The translations under genes were made by a program, and so were the position numbers. This document shows, one piece after another, positions 20,826 through 33,527 of a stretch of 64,000 bases of DNA. Each line of letters opens with the position of its first letter. The first letter of the stretch is position 1. The notes beneath the pieces were generated by a model, which made no database searches, was not told where the DNA came from, and was given only the letters and a program-made list of their open reading frames with translations. This DNA is from Adiantum capillus-veneris (taxonomy: Eukaryota > Streptophyta > Polypodiopsida > Polypodiales > Pteridaceae), in assembly GCA_014529385.2 (NCBI GenBank), contig CM043943.1, forward strand, positions 158,120,247 to 158,184,246. Direction: 5' to 3'.

Positions 20826-23613
20826 ATGTCCACTCATGTATGATGAGCTACCCATTGCACTCTCCGCTCGTGCTTGATGATCCAACTTTGCTTGCATAGT
20901 GTAGCCCTTCTTTGGTGTGGATGCCCTGAACTGATTTGCCAGGCATCCGTTGCTTCCTTGTACTGCTGCTTTTCTTCTACAAATCCGCTTCTCTATGAAT
21001 TTTTTTTTTCTTTTCAGAGTGTTTCCAAATGCATCCTTGGTGGCCTCAAACTTGTTTGTTGGTTGATAAGCATCCTCTTTGCGTGATTTCATTGCGTTTA
21101 TTTGTCCAATTGTTTTCTTCAAAAGAGAACAAGCTTCCCCAAGTAGGTGACTATCCTCACCCACACACATGACCAACTCCTTAAATAGGTCTTCTAGATC
21201 TTGTAAACCTTTTGTGTTGATTTTTGGGTCTTCGTTGCTGCAAGTGGGTGCCATTAAATCAACATCCACCTCAATGTTAGCAGTCCTAACATATAGTGCC
21301 GACCTCTCTTGAAGGTCTTCCACGTGTTTTCCATAGAGCTTCAAGCATGTCTCCTTCAATGAAAATGGGAAACTCCTAATGCAAGCATAAACTTCACCTG
21401 ATGCTTGCATACATTTCCTTGTTCATACCATAAACATGTGCAACATGCCCATGAGGTTTCAGGGTTGTAAATAGTGTGGACTATGTTAGGATTTGTAGTA
21501 CTGCGCACTAGGGCATGAACACCCTCGTCTTGAGAGACTATGGTAACATGGTGATCGGGAATGTGAGATGTTCTCTCAAAAGAGTTCACTACCTTCTCTA
21601 TTGCATCATTACAAATGAAACCATGAACTTTTAACAGATTCTGTACATACCAATAATATGGTAGAGCGCCTATAATAATTTGTGAAGTAGCCAATCAACA
21701 CGTTGACCAATCATCTTCTTCGAGATTCCTAAAAATTTGGCCTTGAGAATGCCATGGTATGCTTCAATGGCCCCCATTTGTGTCTTGCCTAGAGTGTGGC
21801 AAGGTCCTTGCTGCACGAACCCACATATCTACACATAAAAAGTCAGCATTTCATGGCCAAGAAACATGCATGAGTGCATGGAATTCAATCGCCAATATCT
21901 TACCAATTTTTGGTTGCGAATAAGTCCGAAAATACTCCAAGAATTCCTCTTCCACATGGAAGTCATCTAGAAATGCCTCTATCATCTGCTGAGTGATTTC
22001 TCTGGTCTTGATCTCATTTGTGAAAGAGGGCCCTTGTGAGACCCCTGGTCGATGAAACATCATTGCCCTTGTTGGTGGCCAATCTTGCACCTTTCTCAAA
22101 AGATGCTTTAGCCAACACCTCCTCACATGCCACAAGCAAAGGTAAACGGGCACATGTAAGACCTCCCTATAAAAAAATAAGGTTCAATGTACAAGAAAAT
22201 ACTATGATAGTAGGATGTGGAATTGCATTCAAAACATGACCCTATACCTGATCGCGTTTATTTCGGTTTTCGCATCATCTACCCCATGAAAGCAGCGGGC
22301 TCCCAACACTTGTGGTGATCCAACATTGTGTTCCTAAATTTGCCAAGCCACAAGGAAGTCGCTTCCATTGTACTACTAGAAGTCAATACCCAAGCAACTG
22401 TAACCCCATTGCGATGTGCATTGAAGACAAGTATGGTGTACAAGTGAAACTACAATTGGGAAAAGGTGCAGTTTTTAAATTGTTGTAGATTGTGATGTTT
22501 TGCGTAGCTAATTAGTAGGAAATACAATTACCTTGTACTTGTTTGTCCCAAAAGTTGCATCCATAGCAAGGAGGTTGCCATCTCCGTATACTCTGCACAT
22601 TTAATTTTGCCAAGGTGTTTGAATCCCCAAAATGAAATGTTGCTGATGCACGCAATTTTGCTCCCGATATATGAAAACAATAGACGCGTTCTCCAAACAC
22701 AAGTTCTGCATACTCTCAACATCATCCTGATGCAATTGATAGGTTTTGATTGCTAGCTTTCTTGATATATTTACTATATCATGACAGAGAGAAAATCATC
22801 CCTTGACTTTGGGCGATTGGGGTTAGCATTGACTTCAGCATGTAGTGATTGGATGTGACCATCGAGAACTTGGTGTAGGGTGAAGCCTCAATGGAGAAGA
22901 TTGTATACCCAAAACATCTTCTCCTTGGAGACCCAAGGAGAGAAGATCACATTGGAGCCCTCACCATATCACACTAGATCTGTCTTGTCTATATGAAAAG
23001 GGTTGATATATGATATCAATCCAGTAGTTGGATCTTTACATAGGCGGCTTATTGAGAAATGACATTGACACCCCCTTTTGTGGAGTCCTTTGTTTTGTCG
23101 CCTTCTTTTGGGTTTTGTGTTTTGAAAAATGCCCTCATTGATGCTTGTATCCAGTTGAGTTGGCATTGCACTTTTGTCACCGGAAACTAAAAGGTCCAAT
23201 GAGGTATTACGCTCATCAGTAGGGCCATACGCTCACCAAAATCTGCAAAGTACTAGAGAAAATTGTGAGGCTAAAACCAATGCTTTCAAAAGATGAATGG
23301 AGAACGCACGATGACAAATAAGTACACGTGTAGTGAAACGTCTAAACACTCACACAATGTTCTTGATCCATGCATCATTGCACGTTCTCTTTACTTGGGT
23401 TGGGTCTGTATGATGGTGTGTGTACTTTTTAAAAACCATGTCATATCCTTCAATTTTTCCCTTGCCATGCACGAAATCATTCATTCGCGACCATTGGGTC
23501 ATGGCTTGCAGCATAACCTTGTACTTGGAACACTCATGGTGCACCAATATCCATTGAAATCCACTAGCATTCAATGGACCTGGAGGAGGGAATTGTACAT
23601 TTTGAACCTCCAT
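20826..23613 (-). pseudogene. MULE/FAR1-type transposase with introns, frameshifted
   Basis: Segments in family order on the minus strand: start MEVQNVQFPPPGPLNASGF at 23613; the KRGCQCHFSI segment (about 23070); the core with MDATFGTNKYK (first catalytic Asp, about 22555), VDDA (second Asp, about 22270), LCLWHVRRCW (about 22140) and RQDTN-G-AIEAYHG (third acidic residue, about 21770); then a SWIM zinc finger CTCLWYEQGNVCKH (about 21415-21455) and a basic tail (LKRKKKFIEKRICRRK). GT-AG introns can be placed at 22531/22450, 22247/22167 and 21903/21829, and they join conserved blocks in frame. One-base shifts near 22275, 21770 and 21670, plus a shift after the SWIM motif, disable it. It could be a MULE transposon or a domesticated FAR1-like gene that has decayed; no terminal inverted repeats were found. 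Confidence 0.85.
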
Positions 23614-23619
23614 TGCTAC

Positions 23620-24203
<584 letters not shown>

Positions 24204-25360
24204 TGTCAGGAGTTTTTTTGGAGCAAGTGATTGCGCATATGTACATACCCATGCATGGTGCATCGAATAAAGGATTGCCCATTTTCCAGAGCCAGGTGGT
24301 TACGTGGGGCCCACATGTGTAGAGGTAGCGCAACATGTACATAGTGCATCGATTTTCATTATCACCAATACCAGTGTGTTTTTATATAATAATGAGGAGT
24401 TGGTAGCGCGTAAAACTTCTTGAGGAAGCTATCCGCGGGCCGACGACATGAGGTAAGCAGGTGCGTCAGATGGCATCTAGTGACGTCAGGAGGGCGAATG
24501 GGGTCAATACTTGCACGTGGAGAAGTACGGACACAACGTGGCTGTTTTTTTGTGAATCATTATGCAGAAAGGTCATCATGAGGATCATATTTTTGGGGCC
24601 ACTTCACGTGGTGTGGGATGCATTATTGGAAAAAGTTGAGTGCCAGGTGTGCGGAGGATGCAGTAGGGTGACAACTATGCATTGTGAGGTCAGTTTTTGG
24701 CCTGTTCGGGGTCCGTGTTTGAGGTCAACTAAAAGGCCAAGGGTGACCAAGTAATAAAGCTAAGTGTGGGAACTGAAAAAACGGAGAGAAGACCAGAAAA
24801 AACGTGGAGAGAAGAGGAGGAACAATCGCAACTGTGTTTTTGCTGTTTTTGAAGCCTGTTTTGGCCCTAAACTGCTCATGGGAGGTCGGATTTGAGCACT
24901 TTGACATTGTAGACTGGGGTTTTGGGCCATTCCGAACACGATGGCGCTGTCCATTTTGCCAAATTCCTCACTATTTTTTTGTTGTTTTGGCTATGTAAGT
25001 TTCTCCTATGAAGAGCGAAGCTTCTGCTCCAATTTGTGATTGTATCTGGTATATTTTACCTATATTGTGTGAGCTATTTGCCCCATTGGTGTTGTCCCAA
25101 GCTCAATCATATCTAAACATCAGAAATTCTCCTCTTTTGAGCTGAGTTTTTTGGGCTGTGTGTGTGTGTGTGTCTCTCTCTCTCTGTGTGTGGAGTGGGT
25201 AAATGGGTAGTCTCTCTCCTCTGACGCCATCGGTGTGTTCCTTGTCTCGGCCAGGTGGGTTGTGTAGGCCGAGTGGTGCCCCATAGTGTGTGTGCGTATC
25301 ATCCCAAGAGTGTGTGTCGAGTCATTATAGAGGCTATTGTGTGTGTTTTCATCCCGCTCA
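24204..25360 (+). repeat. 5' LTR
   Basis: It runs from TGTCAGGAGTTTTTTTGG to ...CATCCCGCTCA and is highly similar to 31782-32934 throughout. A TATA-like TATATAA sits at 24383-24389. A run of GT and CT dinucleotides (about 25156-25192) is polymorphic between the two LTRs. The last few bases are uncertain. Confidence 0.92.
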
Positions 25361-25368
25361 CATTCTTT

Positions 25369-25386
25369 TGGTGCCCCCACTGAGGA
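25369..25386 (+). other. Primer-binding site of the Tat-like element
   Basis: TGGTGCCCCCACTGAGGA follows the LTR end by 8 bp. It resembles the TGGCGCCC-type sites of plant Tat elements; I do not assign the tRNA. Confidence 0.65.
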
Positions 25387-26416
25387 TCTTCTTCGAGAAT
25401 CTTTTGCTTCGAGCTTCAAACTTCAAGATTCGGGATTACAGGTTACAGATTATAGGTTATAGGGACATGTACAGGTATAGGTGATTCACACAGGTACATG
25501 TTACTGGAGTAGTGTGATATACTGACAGTGGAAGTCACTTGCAGTTGCCGTGGGTATGCATCATTTGGCTCCTGTTTGAGCGAATTGTCTGTTGGTATTG
25601 TACGTTACTTGTGGAAACTGCCATTGTACGCATTTGTGGAGCCATACTTGGTTTTATTTGGCAGTCCCAGCCATTTCTGAGACTTGGTCTGGTAGATAGT
25701 CATTTCTGAGACTTGACTATATGAGATTTGCATAAGCCTTCATGAGAGGGTCGATAGCATGAGGTTTTATTGAGCTGGGGGATTCTCAAATGTGAGATCC
25801 TTTCAGTGATACAGGTGGCTGGAGCACCCTTTTTGTGACCTTGCCATAGGCTATGTATTAGTGATTCCTATTTGATGCTCAGGTTCTATTGTTGGCAGTT
25901 TATGCATACATATACAGTCTATATTTTGGGTTCTTACTGCTCTACTTCTGGGGAAACTCTGCCAAAAATTTTCCAAGTTATGATGGCTGGTTTTTTGGTC
26001 TTTTAAGCCATTTATGCTGTTATGCTGCCGAAATTTTGACAAAATCAGAGGATAAGACAGGTGTGCTTTCTTGGGAGCTGCATGGTTGACTTTCATGGAT
26101 GATCAAAATGGCCCTCAATTCACTTCTTTTCATTTAACTCAAAGAATCCAGATAAATGTTCATGTGTCCAGGAAGATTTTTTTCCAACAGTGCATAGTCT
26201 TTATGTTCGGGCCAAGAAGATTAAGAGAGATACTGGAATGCCCTTTGCCCGTTGTAATTCCGATGATTAACTATGAAAACTCATTTGATGTGCATGTGTT
26301 TGTCCTTATCTAAAGTTGAGCTCCATTGAAGTTTCTGGGAATTGGGGTTAGTAAAAAGTTTGGGTTCTTGTATGTGTGTTCGAAGGGGTTCTCAAAGCAT
26401 CATAACTTGGGTAGCC
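25387..26416 (+). other. Leader of the Tat-like element, with a module shared with a copia element
   Basis: No ORF. The segment at about 25630-25860 contains the repeated block ATTTCTGAGACTTG and matches the leader of the copia element at 52790-53005. Weaker similarity continues to about 25990 (TGCCAAAAATTTTCC). Confidence 0.75.
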
Positions 26417-28396
26417 ATGGATTTCTCTTATCCGGAGTTTCATGGAAGAAGTGATGAAGATGTGGAAGACTTTTTGGAAAGATGGAGGTTGCTTGTATTA
26501 GCAACCAGATCCATGACCCAGTGTAGATGTTACGTCTTCTCCAAATTTTTTTAAAGAGTGATGCATGGGTTTGGTCCAAAGCATTTGAAGAGGAGTTGCG
26601 TGCATCAGATCCACCTATAAGATTGAGTTGGGACAATCTAAGGCATGGATTGGAAGTGGAGTTTGTGAAGATAGAAGATCCTGAGAAAGTGTGGCAAGAA
26701 GTACAAGGTTTGATGCAAAAGGAAAGTGAGCCAGTAGATGCGTACATATGTAAGTTTTCATTGGCATGGGAGCAGAAGTGCAAGGCCTTAGCACCACAAG
26801 TACCCCCGCCTGACATGGTGAAGAAGCACAGGTTCTTGGCTGATCTTTGGGAGAATATACGTTGAAGAGTGGAGCTAAAGAAGCTTAGGACATACGAAGA
26901 TGTATTGGAGGTGGAAAGGAACAAAGAGTGGAAGCTGAGGAAAATGAACCAGCTAGGAGTGGAGTCTTTGTCCATAAGGTCTGAATTTCAGCCTAGGGAT
27001 TCTTTGCAAGGTCACATGCCAGGGGTTAATCATGAAACACTGGTTTCTGTTACTCCTCAGGTTATGCCAGCAATGGTCACTACAATAGTGCAAGATGATG
27101 GGCTAAGGCAAGACATGAGGCAAGTGGTAGATTTAATGAAGAATCTCAGCCTAAACATGCTAGGGCAAGTGGAAAATAATCGAGGTCGAGGGAGGTTTGC
27201 AAATCAGCTAGGAGGTGAAGAAAGACCTAGGAATGGTGTTGGAAAAAGCAATGGTAGGTTCTGGAGGCAGATGCCCACATGTTATAATTGCGGAGAGTTG
27301 GGCCACATCAGCCCGCAATGTGATAAGCCACCAAAGATGGGGGGAGACATGTATCCATTGCCAAGACAGGTGCTAACTAGGTCAAATGATTATGGCATCG
27401 AAATCAAAGGAGAAGAAGGAACCAGTGGATTAACCGAGGAGGAAAAGGGAAAGACAAAAGTGATAAGTGTAGTCACCTTGGAGAAGGAATCAAAGCTAGA
27501 GGATACGTTAGTGATGCCTATTGGGAAGAGGACCACAGAGGACAAGGAAGGAAGAAGTGCCCCAGGTCCTAGTAAGAAGAAGGGAAAGAGCCATGAAGGC
27601 AAGGATGTCAAGGCCAAGAGGAAAAGAAGGACTCGTCGCAAGTTTCATGTTTCAAAATTTCCACTAGGGGATGGGCAATTAAGCTATGACTTAAAGGAGG
27701 ATCTGACAAGCAGGAAAGCAGATGTTACTTTTGGGCAGCTTATAGAAATGGTGCCTAAGCTAAAGCAACAATGGAAAAGGATGGTTAACCCAATGGAGAA
27801 AGAACCAGAGAGAGGTTTAATAAATGTGTTGGTGATGGATGAGCTACCAGACATTTGTCCAATAGTAGATGTGTGGCATAAAAGGAAAAATCTGGGACAA
27901 GGTTATGTTGATGGCGGATCCCATATATGTGTCATAACACACTCACGCGTTGAAAAGATGGGTCTTACAGTGACTAGGGTGTCAGCCTTCCAGATCAGAT
28001 TGGCAAACCATCAAAAAGTAAAATGTTTGGGTGTTGTAAAGAGCTTAGAAGTGGAGGCATATGATGCAAAGGCAGTGATTGATTTTCATGCGATGCCAGC
28101 GGGGTTGGTATCATATTCGTATTATACTACGCAGACCATGGTTACGTGCAGTGGGAGCTGCTCAAGATTGGCGACGTGGTACGATTAGCCTCTATGGAAA
28201 GACAGGTTCCAAGAAGCTATATAATATGGACACAAGGAAAGTATTGGAAGAGCATTATGAAGATGAGGATGAGTCTAGTGATGAAGACTATTCCACAGTG
28301 TCTGACGAGGACAATGATAGTACTACCAGCAACAATGAGGATGCTGATGTTGCATTTCTTTTGATGTGGACAAAGAAATCCAGGAGTCTGGTTTAG
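26417..28396 (+). pseudogene. Tat-like gag and aspartic protease
   Basis: The start is MDFSYPEFHGRSDEDVEDFL at 26417. A frameshift in a T run near 26550 leads into the capsid (EEELRASDPPIRLSWDNLRH). A TGA at 26863-26865 interrupts it. Then come the zinc knuckle CYNCGELGHISPQC (about 27280-27320), a Lys-rich linker, the conserved FPLGDGQLSYDLKEDL and the protease site YVDGGSHICVI (D-G-G-S, 27910-27921). The terminal ILRRPWL motif (usually ILGRPWL) is in another frame near 28115, followed by an acidic Asp/Glu/Ser tail. The linker and protease parallel the element at 1-1870. Confidence 0.88.
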
Positions 28397-28443
28397 TTGC
28401 ATTTGTGAATGAATTTTAAGATGAATGTGAAGGGCCTTATGAA

Positions 28444-29525
28444 GTGATTGAAGGGCTGATGCAAACCAAGGTTGAATTGTCAAAGAAGCAGGAATTGATG
28501 ACACAAATGATCAGTGGAGACCTCTCAGCTATGGAGAAGGAGATATATTTGCACATGCTGGCTAGTTTTCCTGATTTGTTCATTACTTCATATGAAGAGA
28601 TTAGAGGATTCAAGGGCGAAGTGATGCATATAGAGTTGAAAGAAGGTGCTAAGCCAGTGCGGCAAAGGCTAGAAAGGATGGGTCAAGAGCAAATGGAAGC
28701 CTTGCGGGAAGAGGTGGACAAGTTATTGAAGGCAGGGTTCATAGTCCCTGTGGAAACCACAGAATGGGTGAGTCCAATAGTAGTCAGTCTAAAGAAGGAT
28801 GGAAAGTGGAGGATTTGTGTAGATTTTAAACCCTTAAATGCAGCCATTAAGAAGAACCCATACCCTCTTCCATTCATTGATTAGATCTTGGATTCAGTGG
28901 AGGTTATGAGAGGTACAGTGTGTGTGATGGTTTTTCAGGCTATTTTCAATTGAAGATTGCTCTTAAAGACCAAACAAAGACAACTTTCATTACGCCATGG
29001 GGATGCTATTTCTACACGGTATTGCCATTTGGGTTAACAAATGGACCATCTTTCTATCAAGAGAGAGAAAATTGGGTATTGGAACCATTCATTGGAAGTT
29101 GTGTTAAAGCTTTTATGGACGATTTTTGTGTCTACAGTAGTAGGGCTGAACACCATGAGAAGATGCAGATGGTATTGGCTCGATATGATGAATGTGGGGG
29201 ACAACTAAATCCAAAGAAATGTCATCAAGCACAGCCAAGGGTGAAGTTATTGGACCATATGGTGTCAGAAAATGGCATTGAGGCTGATCCAGACAAGGTT
29301 AAGTCTATTATTCTTCTTCCATCACCTACGAGTACAAAGCAATTGGCAACCTTTATACACAAAGTGAAGTACATGGCGCGGTTTATTCCATTGTCTTCAC
29401 AGTTCCTTTATCCATTACAACAAGTGGAAAAGCATGATCCATTGCAATGGGATGACAAGTGTGAAGAAGTGTTTCAAGAGCTGTTCGTGGGGTTGTCAGC
29501 CATGCAGGCTCCTGATTGGGAGTAA
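28444..29525 (+). pseudogene. Tat-like reverse transcriptase
   Basis: Motifs in order: GFIVPVETTEWVSPIVVSLK, DGKWRICVDFKPLNAAIKKN, then a TAG and frame change near 28884, CDGFSGYFQLKIALKD, LPFGLTNGPSFYQ, and the catalytic box AFMDDFCVYSS with both aspartates (29118-29123). The thumb and connection follow (VSENGIEADPDKVKSI). It ends at a TAA near 29523. Confidence 0.92.
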
Positions 29526-29968
29526 GTGTTTTATGTAAATCCATCAGTAGGGGATGATGCCATTGGAGCCATGTTACTGCAAAAGGGGAAGGGCAGCCAT
29601 TATATGATGCCACTGTATTGTGCAAGCCGAGTGAAGTTAGTAGCAGAGAGAAAATTCTCGGAAGTAGAGCTAGTGATGGCCAGTGTAATATTTGCTTGTC
29701 GACGATTTTGTCATTACTTGCTACCACGACCTTTTGTTCTCTTAACGAGTTACACTTTTTTGCCAGAGTTAATTAATGGCACTAACATGTCAAATGTGGT
29801 GAAGAAATGGGTGATTGAACTGCAAGAGTTTGAGTTCTATTTTCTAGTGGAAGACAGTACAAGGGATACCCTAGCTGATTTATTGACTTACAAGGAGAAT
29901 CCCCTTCTTGTTAAGGAAGAGGTGGTGAGAAAGGTAGTTGAAGAAGTGCCACAGATCAGCAATGCACA
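29526..29968 (+). pseudogene. First RNase H domain (retroviral type, degenerate)
   Basis: This continues the RT frame after one stop. It contains GDDAIGAMLLQKGKGSHYMM, CASRVKLVAERKFSEVELVM and FEFYFLVEDSTRDTLADLLT. The position usually holding the first catalytic Asp reads YVNPS, so activity is doubtful. That would fit the second RNase H having taken over, as discussed for Tat elements. Confidence 0.8.
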
Positions 29969-30375
29969 ATGTTGTTCTTTGATGGCTCATACAGAAAGAG
30001 CCATGATGCAGCTTCAAGGGGTATAGCACTTTATGATCCAGAGGGGAAGCTAGTATGCAAGAGAGGGTTCAAATTGGATGCACATAGTAACAATGAGGCT
30101 GAATATGCTACTTTAGAATCTGGATTACACATTTGTTTGAAGCATGGGATTAGAAGGTTGAGCATAAAAGGTGATGCCTTATTAGTTGTGAAGCAAGTGC
30201 TGGGTATGTGGAAGAGCAAGAACACCTCATTGAAGGATATGTGTTTCAGAATTAAAGGCCTGTTAAAAAAGTTTGAAGCATGGAGCATCATAACAATTGA
30301 ACATGCTCTAAATGGAGAGGCACATGAAGCGGCTCAAAGCATGATTGGGGAGCTATTTGTGTTGAGGACCAATTT
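29969..30375 (+). pseudogene. Second, archaeal-type RNase H domain
   Basis: It begins LFFDGSYRKSHDAASRGIAL (first Asp), then NNEAEYATLESGLHICLKHG (Glu) and LSIKGDALLVVKQVLG (second Asp), ending near NGEAHEAAQSMIG, where the last acidic residue of the family appears as His. It lies in a different frame from the first RNase H, with an overlap at 29969-30026. A dual RNase H is diagnostic of Tat-lineage elements. Confidence 0.85.
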
Positions 30376-31760
30376 ACCTCTTTACCATGGCCGGGAAATT
30401 TTGGCTCAAGAAGAGGAGTTTTTGCTAATAGGAATCAGTCCGAAGGACATTCAGAAGTCTAAGAAGTATGGTTTTGTGCATAGAGCATCCAGGTACAAAT
30501 TGATTGGTGATGTTTTATACATGAAAGGGGCTGATCTCGTGTTGAGACGTGTACCGTGGCGGGAGGAGCTTTATAGAGTGTTGGAAGAGAATCATGAAGG
30601 CGCATGTGGCGGCCATTTTGCTCTAAAGATAACCTTGCATAAGATCTTGCAAGAAGGGTATGTATGGCCTAGTTTGCACAAGGATGTTCACCATTGGTGT
30701 CTTGCAAAAGGCGTCAAGCATTTGGGAAGAGAGTGTTGAAGCAAGAGCTACAAAAAACCATTATGGCGTTTGATGTGTTTGAAAAGTGGGGGATTGATGC
30801 AATCAGCCCGTTACCTATCACAAGCAGGGGCAAAAACTATATTTTGACTGCAATGGACTATCTCTCTAGATGGGCAGAGGCTATAACAATAAAACAGATC
30901 ACTGCAAAGGATGTGGCAAAATTTGTGTATGATGAAATATGTTGCAAGTTTGGGGTGCCACTAGAGCTACTTTCCGACAAGGGGCCAGTATTTAGAGCTA
31001 AACTGCTAGATTTTTTATGCGCAAAGATGAAGATTAGGAACCAACATACCACTCCTTATTATCTTCAGTGTAATGGCTTAAATGAAAGGTTCAATGGTGA
31101 GTTGGTACAAATCCTTTAGAAAGTGACAGAGCACCAAGGAAAGAATTGGGATTTGGAATTGCCTAGTGCATTATGGGCTTACCGTACTTCGGTGAAGACA
31201 AGTACAGGGTTTACTCCATTTCATTTAGTATATGGAAAGGAAGCACTATTTCCTGTGGAGGTAGAGTTGCCTGTAGTCAAGATGTTAGAAAAATTGCTTG
31301 GGCTGCCTAGTGATGCATTCAAAGAGAGGCTCTTACAATTACAAGAGGTTCAGCTGGATAGGATGAGTGCATTGGAACATTATGGGCAGATGCAGGATAA
31401 GGCTTTGGCAAAGATAAATGAAAAGGTCAAAAGTCAGGGTATCAAGAAGCATGACTTGGTTTTGCGCTACAACAGTAAGCTGGACAACACCTTCCAAAAG
31501 AAGTTTCAAATAAGTGGGAAGGCCCTTTCAAGATACTGGAGTGTTTTCCAAATGGTACATATCAATTGGCTAACCTGGATGGGATTTTACATAAATCAAG
31601 GGTAAATGGATGGATCTTAAATTGTATCATGCTAGATTGATGATGGTGGAGCAAGATGAGCTGTCTGTGGAGCAAGTAATGTTGGTGAGGGATGAGGAGA
31701 CCTGTGACGCGGCGAGTCTCATATCTCTTTTTGCTACTACTGATCATGAATGATCTAGCA
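30376..31760 (+). pseudogene. Tat-like integrase
   Basis: The zinc region ENHEGACGGHFALKITLHKI is followed by a frameshift near 30700. The DDE core shows WGIDAISPL (first Asp), LLSDKGPVFRAKLLDF (second Asp) and NERFNGELVQ (Glu). A TAG at 31117-31119 interrupts, then the C-terminal part has ELPSALWAYRTSVKTSTGFT and FHLVYGKEALFPVE. The GPF-type module (KWEGPFKIL) and the tail are reached by another frame change near 31520. All three catalytic residues are visible but the gene is broken. Confidence 0.88.
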
Positions 31761-31764
31761 GGCT

Positions 31765-31781
31765 AGGGGATGGGAAAATTA
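31765..31781 (+). other. Polypurine tract
   Basis: AGGGGATGGGAAAATTA directly precedes the TG of the 3' LTR; it would prime plus-strand DNA synthesis. Confidence 0.8.
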
Positions 31782-32934
31782 TGTCAGGAGTTTTTTGGAG
31801 CTAGTGATTGCGCATATGTACATACCCATGCATGGTGCATCGAATAAAGGATTGCCCATTTTCCAAAGCCAGGTGGTTACGTGGGGCCCACATGTGTACA
31901 GGTAGGGCAGCATGTACATAGTGCATAGATTTTCATTATCACCAGTACCAGTGTGTTTTTTCTATAATAATGAGGATTTGGTAGCGTGTAAAAATTCTTG
32001 AGGAAGCTATCCGCGGGGAGACGACATGAGGTAAGAAAGTGCGTCAGATGGCATCTAGTGACGTCAGGAGGCCGAATGGGGTCAATACTTGCACGTGGAT
32101 AAGTACGGACACAACGTGGCTGGTTTTTGTGAATCATTATGCAAAAAGTTCATCATGAGGACCATCTTTTGGGGCCACTTCACGTGGTGGCGGGATGCAT
32201 TATTGGAAAAAGTTGAGTGCCAGGTGTGCGGAGGATGCAGTAGGGTGACAACTATGCACTGTGAGGTCAATTTTTGGCCTGTTCGGTGTCCGTTTGAGGT
32301 CAACTAAAAGGCCAAGGGTGCCCAAGTAATAAAGCTAAGTATGGGAACTGAAAAAATGGAGAGAAGACCGGAAAAAACGTGGAGAGAAGAGGAGGAACAG
32401 TTGCAACTGTGTTTTTGCCGTTTTTGAAGCCTGTTTTGGCCCTAAACTGCTCATCCGAGGTCGGATTTGAGCACTTTGACATTGTAGACTGGGGTTTTGG
32501 CCCATTCCAAACACGATGGCGCTCTCCATTTTTCCAAATTCCTCACTATTTTCATGCTATTTTGGCTGTGTAAGTTTCTCCGATGAGCGAAGCTTCTGCT
32601 CCAATTTGTGATTGTATCTGGCATATTTTACCTTATTGTGTGAGCTATTTGCCCCATTGGTGTTGGCCCAAGCTCAATTGTATCTAAACATCAGCAATTC
32701 TTCTCTTTTGAGCTGAGTTTTTTTTTTTTTTTGTGTGTGTGTGTGTCTCTCTCTCTGTGTGTGGAGTGGGTAAATGGGTAGTCTCTCTCCTTTCACTCCA
32801 TCGGTGTGTTCCATGTCTCGGCCAGGTGAGTTGCGTAAGCCGAGTGGTGCCCCATAGTGTGTGTGTGTGTGTATCATCCCAAGAGTGTGTGTCGGGTCAT
32901 TATAGAGGCATTGTGTGTGTTTTCATCCCGCTCA
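31782..32934 (+). repeat. 3' LTR
   Basis: A full-length match to 24204-25360 with scattered substitutions and small indels, ending ...CATCCCGCTCA. One clear difference is a T run at about 32719-32732 followed by a GT run. Confidence 0.92.
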
Positions 32935-33300
32935 TAGCATCCTTTGTTAGATGTGCAAGATCCCGTACCTCTTACCGCATTGCTTGAGAAGAATACATTG
33001 GAGGTCATTGTGCCGCTTCTTGAGGCTTAGTGGCTACACACAAAGCAGGCAAGGGTGGTGGTAGCATTTGTGTGCAGGGGGCGGGGGTGGAGAGTCGACG
33101 TGGTGATGATGAGGGGGAGGATGCGAGAGGGGAGAGAATATGGGCGTGGCGATAGTAGTGAGCATCGTGGTAGTGGTTGGTAGGAGGAGAGCAAAGGCCA
33201 TGACGATGGTGGTGCTTCTTGAAGTAGAGGTCATACTGGCACATCAGCTCATGTGTAGGAGCTGCGATGAAATGTGGAGGAGGAGGAGTTTTCATAAGGT
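32935..33300. other. Gene-free stretch rich in GTG/GGT triplets
   Basis: Both strands are open in places because of a biased GTG/GAG/GGA composition (about 33050-33240). No credible protein is encoded. Confidence 0.5.
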
Positions 33301-33397
33301 CTCTAGGGCAGCTAGTGCCCCATGATGCAAGGGAAACACTTTTTCTTTGAAGTGTCCAGGGCACCTAGCACCCCAAGATGCAAGGGAATTATCAACA

Positions 33398-33467
33398 GGT
33401 GCTAGCTCAGTTGGTAGAGTCATAGCCTATGTGCCTAAGATCTTGGGTTCAATCCCCCCTTGGCATC
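33398..33467 (+). repeat. tRNA-like sequence (pseudo-tRNA or SINE head)
   Basis: An A box TAGCTCAGTTGG (33403-33414) and a B box GGGTTCAATCC (33445-33455) at tRNA-like spacing. The ends GGTGCTA and TGGCATC can form a 7-bp acceptor-like stem with two G-U pairs. The T stem pairs only partly and no clean anticodon arm forms, so a functional tRNA is unlikely. A (GT)n run at 33528-33561 about 60 bp downstream could be part of a SINE tail. Confidence 0.55.
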
Positions 33468-33525
33468 TTGAAGACGTGTTCTAAGTCCTTAGAGAATGTT
33501 TCCATATGCCTCGACCATGGGGGTT

Positions 33526-33527
<2 letters not shown>

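Larger units (their letters stand above)
24204..32934 (+). mobile_element. Nearly full-length Tat-like Ty3/gypsy LTR retrotransposon, inactive
   Basis: The order is 5' LTR, PBS, leader, gag, zinc knuckle, protease, RT, RNase H, a second RNase H, integrase, PPT and 3' LTR. The second, archaeal-type RNase H between the first RNase H and the integrase is a known mark of the plant Tat lineage. Single-base frameshifts and a few stops break the polyprotein. I see no matching 5-bp target duplication: GGCGT precedes the 5' LTR and TAGCA follows the 3' LTR. Confidence 0.9.

Noticed and set aside
24725-24998. Short ORFs conserved between 24.7-25.0 and 32.3-32.6 kb
   Set aside because: The conservation is because both lie in the two LTRs of the same element, not because of coding selection.
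26400-26975. 191-codon minus-strand ORF
   Set aside because: It is antisense to Tat-like gag, which has clear capsid motifs on the plus strand.
33005-33364. His/Pro-rich minus-strand ORFs
   Set aside because: They arise from GTG/GGA-rich low-complexity sequence open in several frames.
33398-33467. Functional tRNA gene
   Set aside because: The T stem pairs only partly and no proper anticodon arm forms, although A and B boxes are present.
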